From Anaerolineae bacterium (lineage in GTDB: Bacteria > Chloroflexota > Anaerolineae > JAFGEY01), in contig JAFGEY010000095.1 of the NCBI GenBank assembly GCA_016931365.1, positions 1 through 6,807 of the forward strand: a stretch of 6,807 bases of DNA. Reading direction: 5' to 3'. The position numbers and the translations under genes are program-made. Position 1 is the first letter of the stretch, and every line of letters starts with the position of its first letter. The notes beneath the pieces are model-generated. The model saw nothing but the letters and a program-made list of their open reading frames with translations. It searched no databases and had not been told where the DNA came from. Shown one piece after another: positions 1 through 5,111 of this stretch.

Positions 1-94
1 CTTCGCCGGCGCGCCAGCCGGGGACGGCGATCCCCTGCTCGACGATGGCCGTCTCGACCTGCGGGAGCAGCTTCAACCAGCCGTTACTCTCCAT
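1..94 (-). CDS. Unidentified gene, N-terminal 31 codons only (runs off left edge)
   Basis: An open frame starts with ATG at 94-92 and continues to the window edge. The protein begins MESNGWLKLLPQVETAIVEQ and goes on with GIAVPGWRAGE. The start is supported by a strong ribosome binding site, GAGGAG (plus-strand 102-107), seven bases upstream. The gene overlaps the last codons and stop of the CpaB-like gene by 11 bases, so it is probably translationally coupled to it and belongs to the same operon. No signal peptide, membrane segment or family motif is visible in these 31 residues. I do not recognise the gene and assign no function. Its position suggests another Tad-associated component, but that is inference only. 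Confidence 0.6.
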   Translation of the reverse strand, partial: MESNGWLKLLPQVETAIVEQGIAVPGWRAGE

Positions 95-881
95 CCACTT
101 GCTCCTCTGGGGTGGACAGCGGCGACAGCGACACCCAGATCTCGGCCTCGTTGTCGACGGCCAGTTCGACCAGGCTGCGCGCCGTATCGGGATCGACAGC
201 CACGGTGATGATCTGCAACGGCTTGCTAGCCTCAACCCGCGCCGACTGCTCGATCTGCGACGGAACAGCCGTGCGGTTGGCCGGCTCGCCCTGCTTGGCT
301 CTGACATCGACGACGAGGATGCTTCGCGCCAGCAATTCGGCGCGGGCCAGTAATTCGGCGCGCGCCAGCAGTTCGGCCTGCGCACCCCGGCTGCCCATCG
401 GGATGACCGGGGTATCGCCGGAATTGGCGCGAGGCATCGTTTCTTGACTGCCTCCCTTATGCGCGCGGTACACATTGACGCGGTGACCGATCTGCACCTG
501 CCCGCCCACGGCGCGTTCCGGATCGACCGGAAAGGAGACGACCTCCAGTGCCGGGTCGCCGGTGTAGCGAAAGTCGATCGGTTGGACGGCCTGGTGATGA
601 TAGATCAGTTGGCCCGGCTGCAGGGCCGCCGTCGTCACCCGTCCAACCAACTGATCGACCGTCCGGTAGACCGGCTCTTGCAGGATGCCGCGCGGCACGT
701 CGCGCTCGACCAGCATCTCGGCGCTGAGCAGCGTGTAGGGCGGCACAGCCACAGCGACGGTGACGGCCCGGGCTGTGGTGACCAGCGCATCGTAGAAGCG
801 GTAGGCGTACAACCCGCCGCCGAGGGCGGCCAGCATGGCGAGCAGCCCGACGAGGAGCAGCCACGTGCTTTGTTTCCTCAT
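84..881 (-). CDS. cpaB: CpaB/RcpC-like SAF-domain pilus assembly protein
   Basis: This 265-residue protein belongs by pattern to the CpaB/RcpC family of Tad systems, which acts outside the cytoplasmic membrane in fibre assembly or anchoring. A short basic N-terminus (MRKQ) precedes one hydrophobic segment at about residues 7-27. A SAF-like domain follows (about 38-100: VAVAVPPYTLLSAEMLVERDV, with the PGQLI turn near 89-93). The second family block is seen at about 115-138 (VSFPVDPERAVGGQVQIGHRVNVY; CpaB proteins usually have G.i.PGDrVDV here). The C-terminal part (187-252) is a beta-rich SILVVDVR...LQIITVAVDP region. Residues 169-186 are three tandem AELLAR units, an unusual insertion. ATG at 881 lies 3 bases after the cold-shock gene stop and has only a weak ribosome binding site, so translational coupling is likely. 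The fold assignment is good. The exact role in an organism without a visible secretin is inference. Confidence 0.8.
   Translation of the reverse strand: MRKQSTWLLLVGLLAMLAALGGGLYAYRFYDALVTTARAVTVAVAVPPYTLLSAEMLVERDVPRGILQEPVYRTVDQLVGRVTTAALQPGQLIYHHQAVQPIDFRYTGDPALEVVSFPVDPERAVGGQVQIGHRVNVYRAHKGGSQETMPRANSGDTPVIPMGSRGAQAELLARAELLARAELLARSILVVDVRAKQGEPANRTAVPSQIEQSARVEASKPLQIITVAVDPDTARSLVELAVDNEAEIWVSLSPLSTPEEQVDGE
325..378 (-). repeat. Three tandem 18-bp units inside cpaB encoding (AELLAR)x3
   Basis: Plus-strand units are 325-342 cgcgccagcaattcggcg, 343-360 cgggccagtaattcggcg and 361-378 cgcgccagcagttcggcc. They differ from each other by two to four bases. Because 18 is a multiple of three, the array keeps the reading frame and adds AELLAR three times (residues 169-186 of CpaB). 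This looks like slippage-type expansion of one unit. The peptide is alanine/leucine-rich with regularly spaced Glu and Arg, so it is likely helical. Confidence 0.9.
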
Positions 882-884
882 CGG

Positions 885-1097
885 CTAGCTCGCCGCCGGC
901 ACGACGTTGGCCGCTTCCGGCCCGCGCTCACCGTGATGCACGTTAAAGCGCACGTACTGCCCCTTCTCCAGCGTCCGGTAGCCTTCCATCTGGATCGCCG
1001 TGTGATGGACAAAAAGGTCTTCGCCCTCCTCGCGCTCGATGAACCCATAACCGCGATGGTTGCTGAACCACTTGACAATTCCTGTTTGTTCGTGCAT
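885..1097 (-). CDS. CspA-family cold-shock protein inside the Tad operon
   Basis: This 70-residue protein has the usual length of a single cold-shock (OB-fold) domain. It starts [23 protein letters not shown]1 is RGYGFI (residues 15-20) and RNP2 is LFVHHT (28-33). The aromatic nucleic-acid-binding positions W10, F11, Y17, F19 and F29 are present. The C-terminus ends [10 protein letters not shown], like the usual 'A.NV' end of the family. Family knowledge: these proteins bind single-stranded RNA or DNA and melt RNA secondary structure. ATG at 1097 has AAAGG about eight bases upstream. It lies 20 bases after the CpaE-like gene and 3 bases before CpaB, so it is co-directional and probably co-transcribed. 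The family call is secure. A role in expression of the pilus transcript is inference. Confidence 0.95.
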   Translation of the reverse strand: MHEQTGIVKWFSNHRGYGFIEREEGEDLFVHHTAIQMEGYRTLEKGQYVRFNVHHGERGPEAANVVPAAS

Positions 1098-1117
1098 TGT
1101 TCTGCCTTTCTAAAGAT

Positions 1118-2068
1118 TTATTTCTTTCCCGGCTTCCAGCCCGGATAGATGATTTGCAGCAGCGCTTCGGCCAGGCGAGGGTCGTCGTCCGGCCGGCCGA
1201 CCAGCGGCAGCCGGCCTCCCGCTTTGACCCCGGCCAGCGACAACTGGTCGCCCAGCCCGTCCACCCGGTTGAGCACGACGATGCTGTTCCCGTTTTCCTC
1301 GACGACGCGGGCGGCGTTGGCCAGCGCATCCGGCCTCGGGCCGGCAATCGCCAGCGTGACATCCACGGCCGGTTCGAGCAGCGCCCGGAACGGGTTGGCT
1401 GCGTGCGCATCGATGAGGGTCAGCGCGTGGCGGTTCGCCACCGCCGCGATCAGGTCCTGCACCTCGCCGGCGCGGTTGAGCAACAGGCGGGCCGAGGCAT
1501 AGTCCATCGGCAGGAGGGTCACCCCTTGCCATTGGCCGATCGCTTTGCCTTGAGTCAGCACGTCATACAGGTCGGGCAGTGTCGGATCAGTCAGGGCGCG
1601 AAACGCGCTCGCTCCGAAAGCGACCTCGATCACGGCGACCGGCAGGCGCAGCGTCCCGGCGGCGTAGCGGGCCAGGTTGAGCGCCAGCGTCGTCTTGCCC
1701 ACCCCACCCGAATAGGCGGTGATCATCACCCTTTTCGGGGGCAGGGCATCGAGGGCGCCGCTCGACGCGGCCGTCCGCTCCAGCCAGACGGATGGGGTGG
1801 CAGCGAACTCGGCGCCGGAGACGACCGGGATGCCCGCCTGGGCCAGCATCTGTGCCAGCAGCGTCGAGGACACGTCCGGCGACGGGATCAGATCTTCCCG
1901 GTCGACGATGGCCAGCGCGCAGCCGGTCAGGTTTCGATACGCGCCGCCGACCGTGATCGCCTCGACGCTCTCAACCTCAAGTTTGTCGATCCGCACGCCG
2001 CCCAATGCGGCCGGTATGGCCTTGTTGCGCGAGGCTACTAAAACGCGAATGGTTTGTGTCTTTTTCAT
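1118..2068 (-). CDS. cpaE: CpaE/TadZ-like ParA/MinD-superfamily ATPase
   Basis: This 316-residue protein has two parts. Residues 1-100 form an alternating beta/alpha region (IRVLVAS, LAIVD with D56, GIPVVSG) that resembles the degenerate receiver-like domain of TadZ/CpaE. Residues 112-300 are a P-loop ATPase with Walker A S-GGVGKTT (120-127), a switch I-like stretch VIEVAFG around E148, switch II LTLIDAH with D220, and LNRVDG (266-271) late in the fold. CpaE/TadZ proteins localise Tad machinery at the inner face of the membrane. Two things are odd. The residue before GG in the P-loop is Ser, not the signature Lys of the deviant Walker A, and switch I has Glu where Asp is usual. ATP-driven dimerisation may therefore differ. 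ATG at 2068 is 10 bases after the peptidase stop. The superfamily is sure; CpaE as the specific equivalent is likely from context. Confidence 0.82.
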   Translation of the reverse strand: MKKTQTIRVLVASRNKAIPAALGGVRIDKLEVESVEAITVGGAYRNLTGCALAIVDREDLIPSPDVSSTLLAQMLAQAGIPVVSGAEFAATPSVWLERTAASSGALDALPPKRVMITAYSGGVGKTTLALNLARYAAGTLRLPVAVIEVAFGASAFRALTDPTLPDLYDVLTQGKAIGQWQGVTLLPMDYASARLLLNRAGEVQDLIAAVANRHALTLIDAHAANPFRALLEPAVDVTLAIAGPRPDALANAARVVEENGNSIVVLNRVDGLGDQLSLAGVKAGGRLPLVGRPDDDPRLAEALLQIIYPGWKPGKK

Positions 2069-2078
2069 GCTTCCAATC

Positions 2079-2501
2079 TCACAATGCCCACAGCGCGATG
2101 AGTCCGGCTGCGGAAATGGCCCCGCCCAACGGGTAGCGGCGGGCTTGTTGATGATCCAGGCGCGTCCAGACGATGGCCGCGCCGCCGACCACGGCCAGGC
2201 AAACCAGGATGACGATCCCCGTCTCCATTACCGGCCGCCAGGCCAGGAGGGAAAGGAGCAGTTTGGCGTCGCCGCCGCCGATCAGACCGCTGGCATAGAC
2301 GGCGACCGCGATCACGATGCAAATGCCCACACCGGCCAGGTACGGCCAGCGGGCGTCGCTTCCCAACCGGAAACCGAGCGCCAGGGCGAACGCGCTCAGC
2401 GTGCCCACGTTGCTCATCTTGCGCGCGCGGATGTCCTGGACGGCCAGGGCGATCCACAGCAGCGAGAGCAAGCCGCTTATTACCATCGTGCCGATGCTCA
2501 C
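2079..2501 (-). CDS. tadV: Small A24-family prepilin peptidase (TadV/CpaA-like), GTG start
   Basis: This 140-residue, almost wholly hydrophobic protein fits the peptidase-only TadV/CpaA type. PilD is about twice as long and carries an extra methyltransferase domain with a cysteine motif that is absent here. Both catalytic aspartates of the aspartyl protease family are visible: D23 in AVQDIRARK and D78 in the GGGDAKL motif (75-81). It would cleave the leader of Tad prepilins at the cytoplasmic face of the membrane. I chose GTG at 2501 because GGAG (plus-strand 2510-2513) lies eight bases upstream. The in-frame ATG at 2486 has no ribosome binding site. The start directly abuts the TAA of the methyltransferase gene, so the two are probably coupled. 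No prepilin gene is in the window. Confidence 0.9.
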   Translation of the reverse strand: MSIGTMVISGLLSLLWIALAVQDIRARKMSNVGTLSAFALALGFRLGSDARWPYLAGVGICIVIAVAVYASGLIGGGDAKLLLSLLAWRPVMETGIVILVCLAVVGGAAIVWTRLDHQQARRYPLGGAISAAGLIALWAL

Positions 2502-3071
2502 TTACACGACTCCGGGAATGAATCGCCAGCGCACCCGGCCGGCGTACTCGGCATAGCCCTCGATGGCGCGTTCCTCGCGTAGGGCGCGCGTGGCCTGGAC
2601 GACGACCAACAGCAGCCAGACGGCGGCATTCATCCACGTCAGGTTGACCAGCCAGTAGCCCAGGCAAAAGACGATCTCAAAGGTGTACATCGGGTGGCGC
2701 ACGCGGTGGTATGGGCCACTCGTCACCAGCCCGCGGTCGGCCGGCGCGATGCCCAGGGCCGTGCCCAACGAAAAGACGCTCCAGATCATCCCCAGCAGCC
2801 CCCAGAGCTGGATGAGCATCCCAACCTCTTCACCGATACCGTCAATACTCGACATTGGGGCCGGGCGAAAGGCCACCAGCGGCAGAAATGTGCCCGCGAC
2901 GGCCAACGCCGTCTCCCACCACTGCGCCGTGTTTTTGGCCGGACGATGGTTAAAGTACATCCAGGCCACGAGCAAGTTGTATAAGCTCAATCCGATGCTG
3001 GTCAGCGACAACGATCGGCTCGCAGTCACCATCCCCAGCAGCGTAAAAATCAGGCTAACCAGGATTTCCAT
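2502..3071 (-). CDS. ICMT/PEMT-like integral-membrane S-adenosylmethionine methyltransferase
   Basis: This 189-residue protein has four or five hydrophobic segments (about 2-15, 24-40, 54-68, 84-105 and 131-160). The C-terminal signature of the isoprenylcysteine carboxyl methyltransferase / phospholipid methyltransferase superfamily is clear. It consists of GLVTSGPYHRVRHPMYT (114-130), with the RHPxY cofactor-binding core R125-H126-P127-Y129, and REERAIEGYAEYAGRVRWRF (165-184), with the E-E and Y..Y positions. Family members methylate prenylcysteine carboxylates, phosphatidylethanolamine or small thiols in the membrane, so the substrate cannot be read from sequence. It sits between tadC and tadV, and its stop directly abuts the tadV start. 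That placement suggests it methylates something in the pilus pathway, possibly the mature pilin N-terminus, or a lipid near the machine. The family is sure; the substrate is speculation. Confidence 0.88.
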   Translation of the reverse strand: MEILVSLIFTLLGMVTASRSLSLTSIGLSLYNLLVAWMYFNHRPAKNTAQWWETALAVAGTFLPLVAFRPAPMSSIDGIGEEVGMLIQLWGLLGMIWSVFSLGTALGIAPADRGLVTSGPYHRVRHPMYTFEIVFCLGYWLVNLTWMNAAVWLLLVVVQATRALREERAIEGYAEYAGRVRWRFIPGVV

Positions 3072-3085
3072 CTACCTACCCACCT

Positions 3086-3132
3086 CGAACGCTTCCAACG
3101 CGCAGGCTTGCCCGAAGCGTTGGCCGCGTTCG
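3086..3132 (-). repeat. Imperfect hairpin with two alternative folds in the tadC-methyltransferase gap
   Basis: Arm one is 3086-3101 (cgaacgcttccaacgc) and arm two is 3117-3132 (gcgttggccgcgttcg). They pair over 16 positions with two internal mismatches around a 15-base loop. A competing perfect 8-bp stem pairs 3088-3095 (aacgcttc) with 3114-3121 (gaagcgtt). The structure lies about 22 bases after the tadC stop on the minus-strand transcript. Its last base is the first base of the GAGGTG ribosome binding site of the methyltransferase gene (plus-strand 3081-3086). No U-run follows, so it does not look like an intrinsic terminator. A role in translation control or mRNA processing is inference. 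Confidence 0.7.
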
Positions 3133-3154
3133 CACAACCTAACGACCCAACCAC

Positions 3155-4051
3155 CTACTTGAACATCTCCAGCAGCGGGATGGCCACCGGCACCAGCACG
3201 GCAATCGTAAAGGGCATAAAGAAAAAGATCGTGCTCGGCATCACCAGCTTGTTGGGCAGCGATTCAGCCTGGCGATCCACCTCGGCCAGGTACTCGGACG
3301 CGCCGGCGATGGCCAGAGCCGAAAGGAGCTCTTTGCCGCCCGTGCCCTGCCGGTTGATGGCGTCCAACTGCACGGCCAGCGTGTGCAGCTCCTTGATCCC
3401 GCTCGCTTTGGCCTGCTGGCGCAGCATGCCATCTTGCGTGCCCACCGGTGAAAAGAGCGCCCGCCCGCGCGCCGCGCGCAAGGTATCGCGAAACCACAGC
3501 GAAAGCGCGCTGCGCCCGCGCCCGACGCGCTCCATAGCCTGTTCGAGCGAACTCCCCGTCGCCACCTCGGTGGCCAGCAGTTGGGTCACTTCGGGCAGCC
3601 CGCGGCGCACCGACTTGACCGCCTTGCCCGACTTACTGCCCAGGAGGACGATCGGCACGTAAAAGGCAACCCCGGCGCACAGGATGGCAGCGAGGGCGCC
3701 GCCGATCAGGGCCAATCCGCCGAGGAAACCGCCAACGCCGGCGACGACGCACAAGGCCAGGAAGGTCAGCCCCTCCCAGCCGGCCCACTCGCCCTGCAGC
3801 TGCGCCCAGTACAGCCTGGTCTGGATACTCTTGACCCAATTCGCCGGTGCGAACCGGCCCAGCGGCCCGCTGATCAGCAGCAGCGCGGCCTGCCAGGCGG
3901 GAAGCGGTGCGTGCGAACTCGGCGAGTTCGAGGCATTCTCATCAAATGCGTCACCCAGCCGGTTGGCCCAGTAGGAGGCCGGAATGGGAATCAACTGGTA
4001 AACCGTATAGGCCACGGTCAGCGCGGCCATAAATGCAGCCAATAGCGCCAT
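3155..4051 (-). CDS. tadC: TadC-like inner-membrane platform protein (T2SSF domain)
   Basis: This 298-residue protein has the length and layout of TadC. There is an N-terminal membrane segment (2-22) and a paired hydrophobic region at about 95-137. The cytoplasmic type II secretion F domain is helical (about 145-265) and starts RRGLPEVTQLLATEVATGSS (149-168). The C-terminal membrane segment is about 269-294. The pattern VDRQAESLPNKLVMPSTIFF (258-277) near the end is typical of TadC. With TadB it would form the inner-membrane platform that couples ATPase motion to pilin polymerisation. ATG at 4051 directly follows the tadB TAA, and GAGGAG (plus-strand 4061-4066) lies nine bases upstream inside tadB. 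Residues 36-50 are a polar, Ser/Asn-rich linker. The assignment to TadC rather than TadB rests on order, length and the C-terminal pattern. Confidence 0.88.
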   Translation of the reverse strand: MALLAAFMAALTVAYTVYQLIPIPASYWANRLGDAFDENASNSPSSHAPLPAWQAALLLISGPLGRFAPANWVKSIQTRLYWAQLQGEWAGWEGLTFLALCVVAGVGGFLGGLALIGGALAAILCAGVAFYVPIVLLGSKSGKAVKSVRRGLPEVTQLLATEVATGSSLEQAMERVGRGRSALSLWFRDTLRAARGRALFSPVGTQDGMLRQQAKASGIKELHTLAVQLDAINRQGTGGKELLSALAIAGASEYLAEVDRQAESLPNKLVMPSTIFFFMPFTIAVLVPVAIPLLEMFK

Positions 4052-5020
4052 TTATCCAATCTCCTCGATCATGCCCTTCATAAACCAGTAACCTAATCCC
4101 ATCCACCCGGCCAGCGCGACCAGAAAGAGCTGCACGACCGGCATCTGAAACGTGCCGCGCATGGAGGGTTCGTTCATAAAATAGAGCATCACCAGCGCCA
4201 GCATGGCCGGGATGATCTGGATCGCGCCCATCGCCTCGGACGACTTGGCCTCAGCCTTGCCTCGCCCTTCGAGGATCTTGTGCAGGTTCTCGGCGGCAGA
4301 GGTGAATGCTTCGCTAAAGCTGCCGCTGCCGCGCTCGGCGTAACGCTGCAATTGAAAAGCCACCGTCGCCAAAGACGGCGAGACCAGCTGCGACCGCGCT
4401 TCCATCTCGACCAGCGCCCTGGTCCCGTTGGTGCGCAGGTCGCGCGCCGTGCGGCGCAGTTCGGCCCCCAGCGGGCTGTCCTCGTCGAGCGTCTCGGCCA
4501 CGGCGGTCAGCGTCTCGGCCACATCAGGGTGGATGCGGATGTGGGTGGCGATGCGCCGCAGGGCCATCGGCAGCTCCTTTTCCATCCGCCTGGCCCGCGC
4601 CTTGACCTTGCCGTTCAGGTAGAGCGCGGGCGCGGCGGCGGCAAAGCCGCCGGCACCCAAAGCGACGATGCCCGGCAAGGCAAAGGCGTTGGCCGCCAGA
4701 AAAGCGACCGCCGCCAGCAGCCCCGACGCGCCATACAGGTAGGTCTTGGCCTGCTCCGGCTTGACGCTTCGGGCAAATGCCCGCGTAATGCCGGCCACCT
4801 GGAACTTGTAGGCCCAGGAGTCGATCTCCGGGTCGGTGTACGCATCCTCGTCGACCGCCTCGTCGAGGTAGCCGCGCAGCTGCTTTTCGGCCTGGGACGC
4901 CTGCACGCGCCGCTTGATCAGAAACTCGTACAGCGCATAGCCGACCGTGAATGCGGCCAGGGCAGCCACCAGACCAGGCGGTACATCCAGTTGAGCGAAA
5001 AAGTTGATCAAAGAATCCAT
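4052..5020 (-). CDS. tadB: TadB-like inner-membrane platform protein (T2SSF domain)
   Basis: This 322-residue protein has TadB architecture. An N-terminal membrane segment (about 16-34) is followed by a charged cytoplasmic linker rich in Asp/Glu (38-70) and a hydrophobic hairpin (95-135). The F-type helical domain comes next (about 140-262) and starts ARRMEKELPMALRRIATHIR (143-162). Two C-terminal membrane segments follow (265-283 and 296-315). It would partner TadC under the TadA ATPase. I place the start at ATG 5020 because GGAGA (plus-strand 5026-5030) lies five bases upstream. A TTG at 5032 would add four residues, but then the ribosome binding site would lie inside the gene. The gap to tadA is filled by an inverted heptamer repeat. 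The family is secure. Confidence 0.9.
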   Translation of the reverse strand: MDSLINFFAQLDVPPGLVAALAAFTVGYALYEFLIKRRVQASQAEKQLRGYLDEAVDEDAYTDPEIDSWAYKFQVAGITRAFARSVKPEQAKTYLYGASGLLAAVAFLAANAFALPGIVALGAGGFAAAAPALYLNGKVKARARRMEKELPMALRRIATHIRIHPDVAETLTAVAETLDEDSPLGAELRRTARDLRTNGTRALVEMEARSQLVSPSLATVAFQLQRYAERGSGSFSEAFTSAAENLHKILEGRGKAEAKSSEAMGAIQIIPAMLALVMLYFMNEPSMRGTFQMPVVQLFLVALAGWMGLGYWFMKGMIEEIG

Positions 5021-5025
5021 AGTTT

Positions 5026-5030
5026 TCTCC
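5026..5030 (-). promoter_or_regulatory. Ribosome binding site that fixes the tadB start
   Basis: GGAGA on the minus strand lies five bases before ATG 5020. It sits immediately outside the foot of the heptamer-repeat hairpin, so folding of that hairpin would leave it exposed. This decides between ATG 5020 and the upstream in-frame TTG. Confidence 0.8.
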
Positions 5031-5111
5031 AAGTTGCGAGTTAAAAGTTGCGAGTTGAAAGCTGTGTGCGCATCAGGCCAACTTTCAACTTTTAACCTTC
5101 AACTCGTAACT
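5031..5111. repeat. Heptamer-periodic inverted repeat filling the tadA-tadB gap
   Basis: On the plus strand, 5031-5058 reads as four 7-base units: aagttgc, gagttaa, aagttgc, gagttga. After a short spacer, 5076-5110 reads as five units of the opposite orientation: ggccaac, tttcaac, ttttaac, cttcaac, tcgtaac. Arms 5032-5061 and 5082-5111 are complementary at 24 of 30 positions around a 20-base loop. Nearest the loop is a perfect 10-bp stem (5052-5061 with 5082-5091), except at its outermost pair-edge where the heptads diverge. Several mismatches become G-U pairs in RNA. Composition is AT-rich against high-GC flanks, and the right arm reaches the tadA stop codon. It looks like a mobile or dispersed intergenic repeat. 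A function as an mRNA stability element is possible. Confidence 0.85.

Noticed and set aside
1097..2041. Long plus-strand open frame of 314 codons opposite the CpaE-like gene
   Set aside because: It is a shadow of high-GC codon usage. It is rich in Arg, Gln, Gly and His with no hydrophobic core or motif, and the opposite strand holds a clear ATPase.
1719..2582. Plus-strand open frame of 287 codons spanning three minus-strand genes
   Set aside because: It crosses gene boundaries of the well-supported minus-strand operon, is low in hydrophobic patterning and has no recognisable domain.
3086..3132. Intrinsic terminator after tadC
   Set aside because: The hairpin is not followed by a T-run on the minus strand, and the next gene's ribosome binding site begins at its foot.
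3914..3930. Perfect 7-bp palindrome with 3-base spacer (CGAACTC-GGC-GAGTTCG) in tadC
   Set aside because: It lies inside coding sequence for a Ser/Asn-rich linker and is isolated. Chance is a sufficient explanation without conservation data.
5021..5032. Upstream TTG start for tadB adding four residues
   Set aside because: The ribosome binding site GGAGA lies between this TTG and the ATG at 5020, so translation should begin at 5020.
4280..5044. Plus-strand open frame of 254 codons opposite tadB
   Set aside because: Its composition is dominated by Arg, Gly, Gln and Leu with no domain. tadB on the other strand has convincing membrane segments, domain and ribosome binding site.
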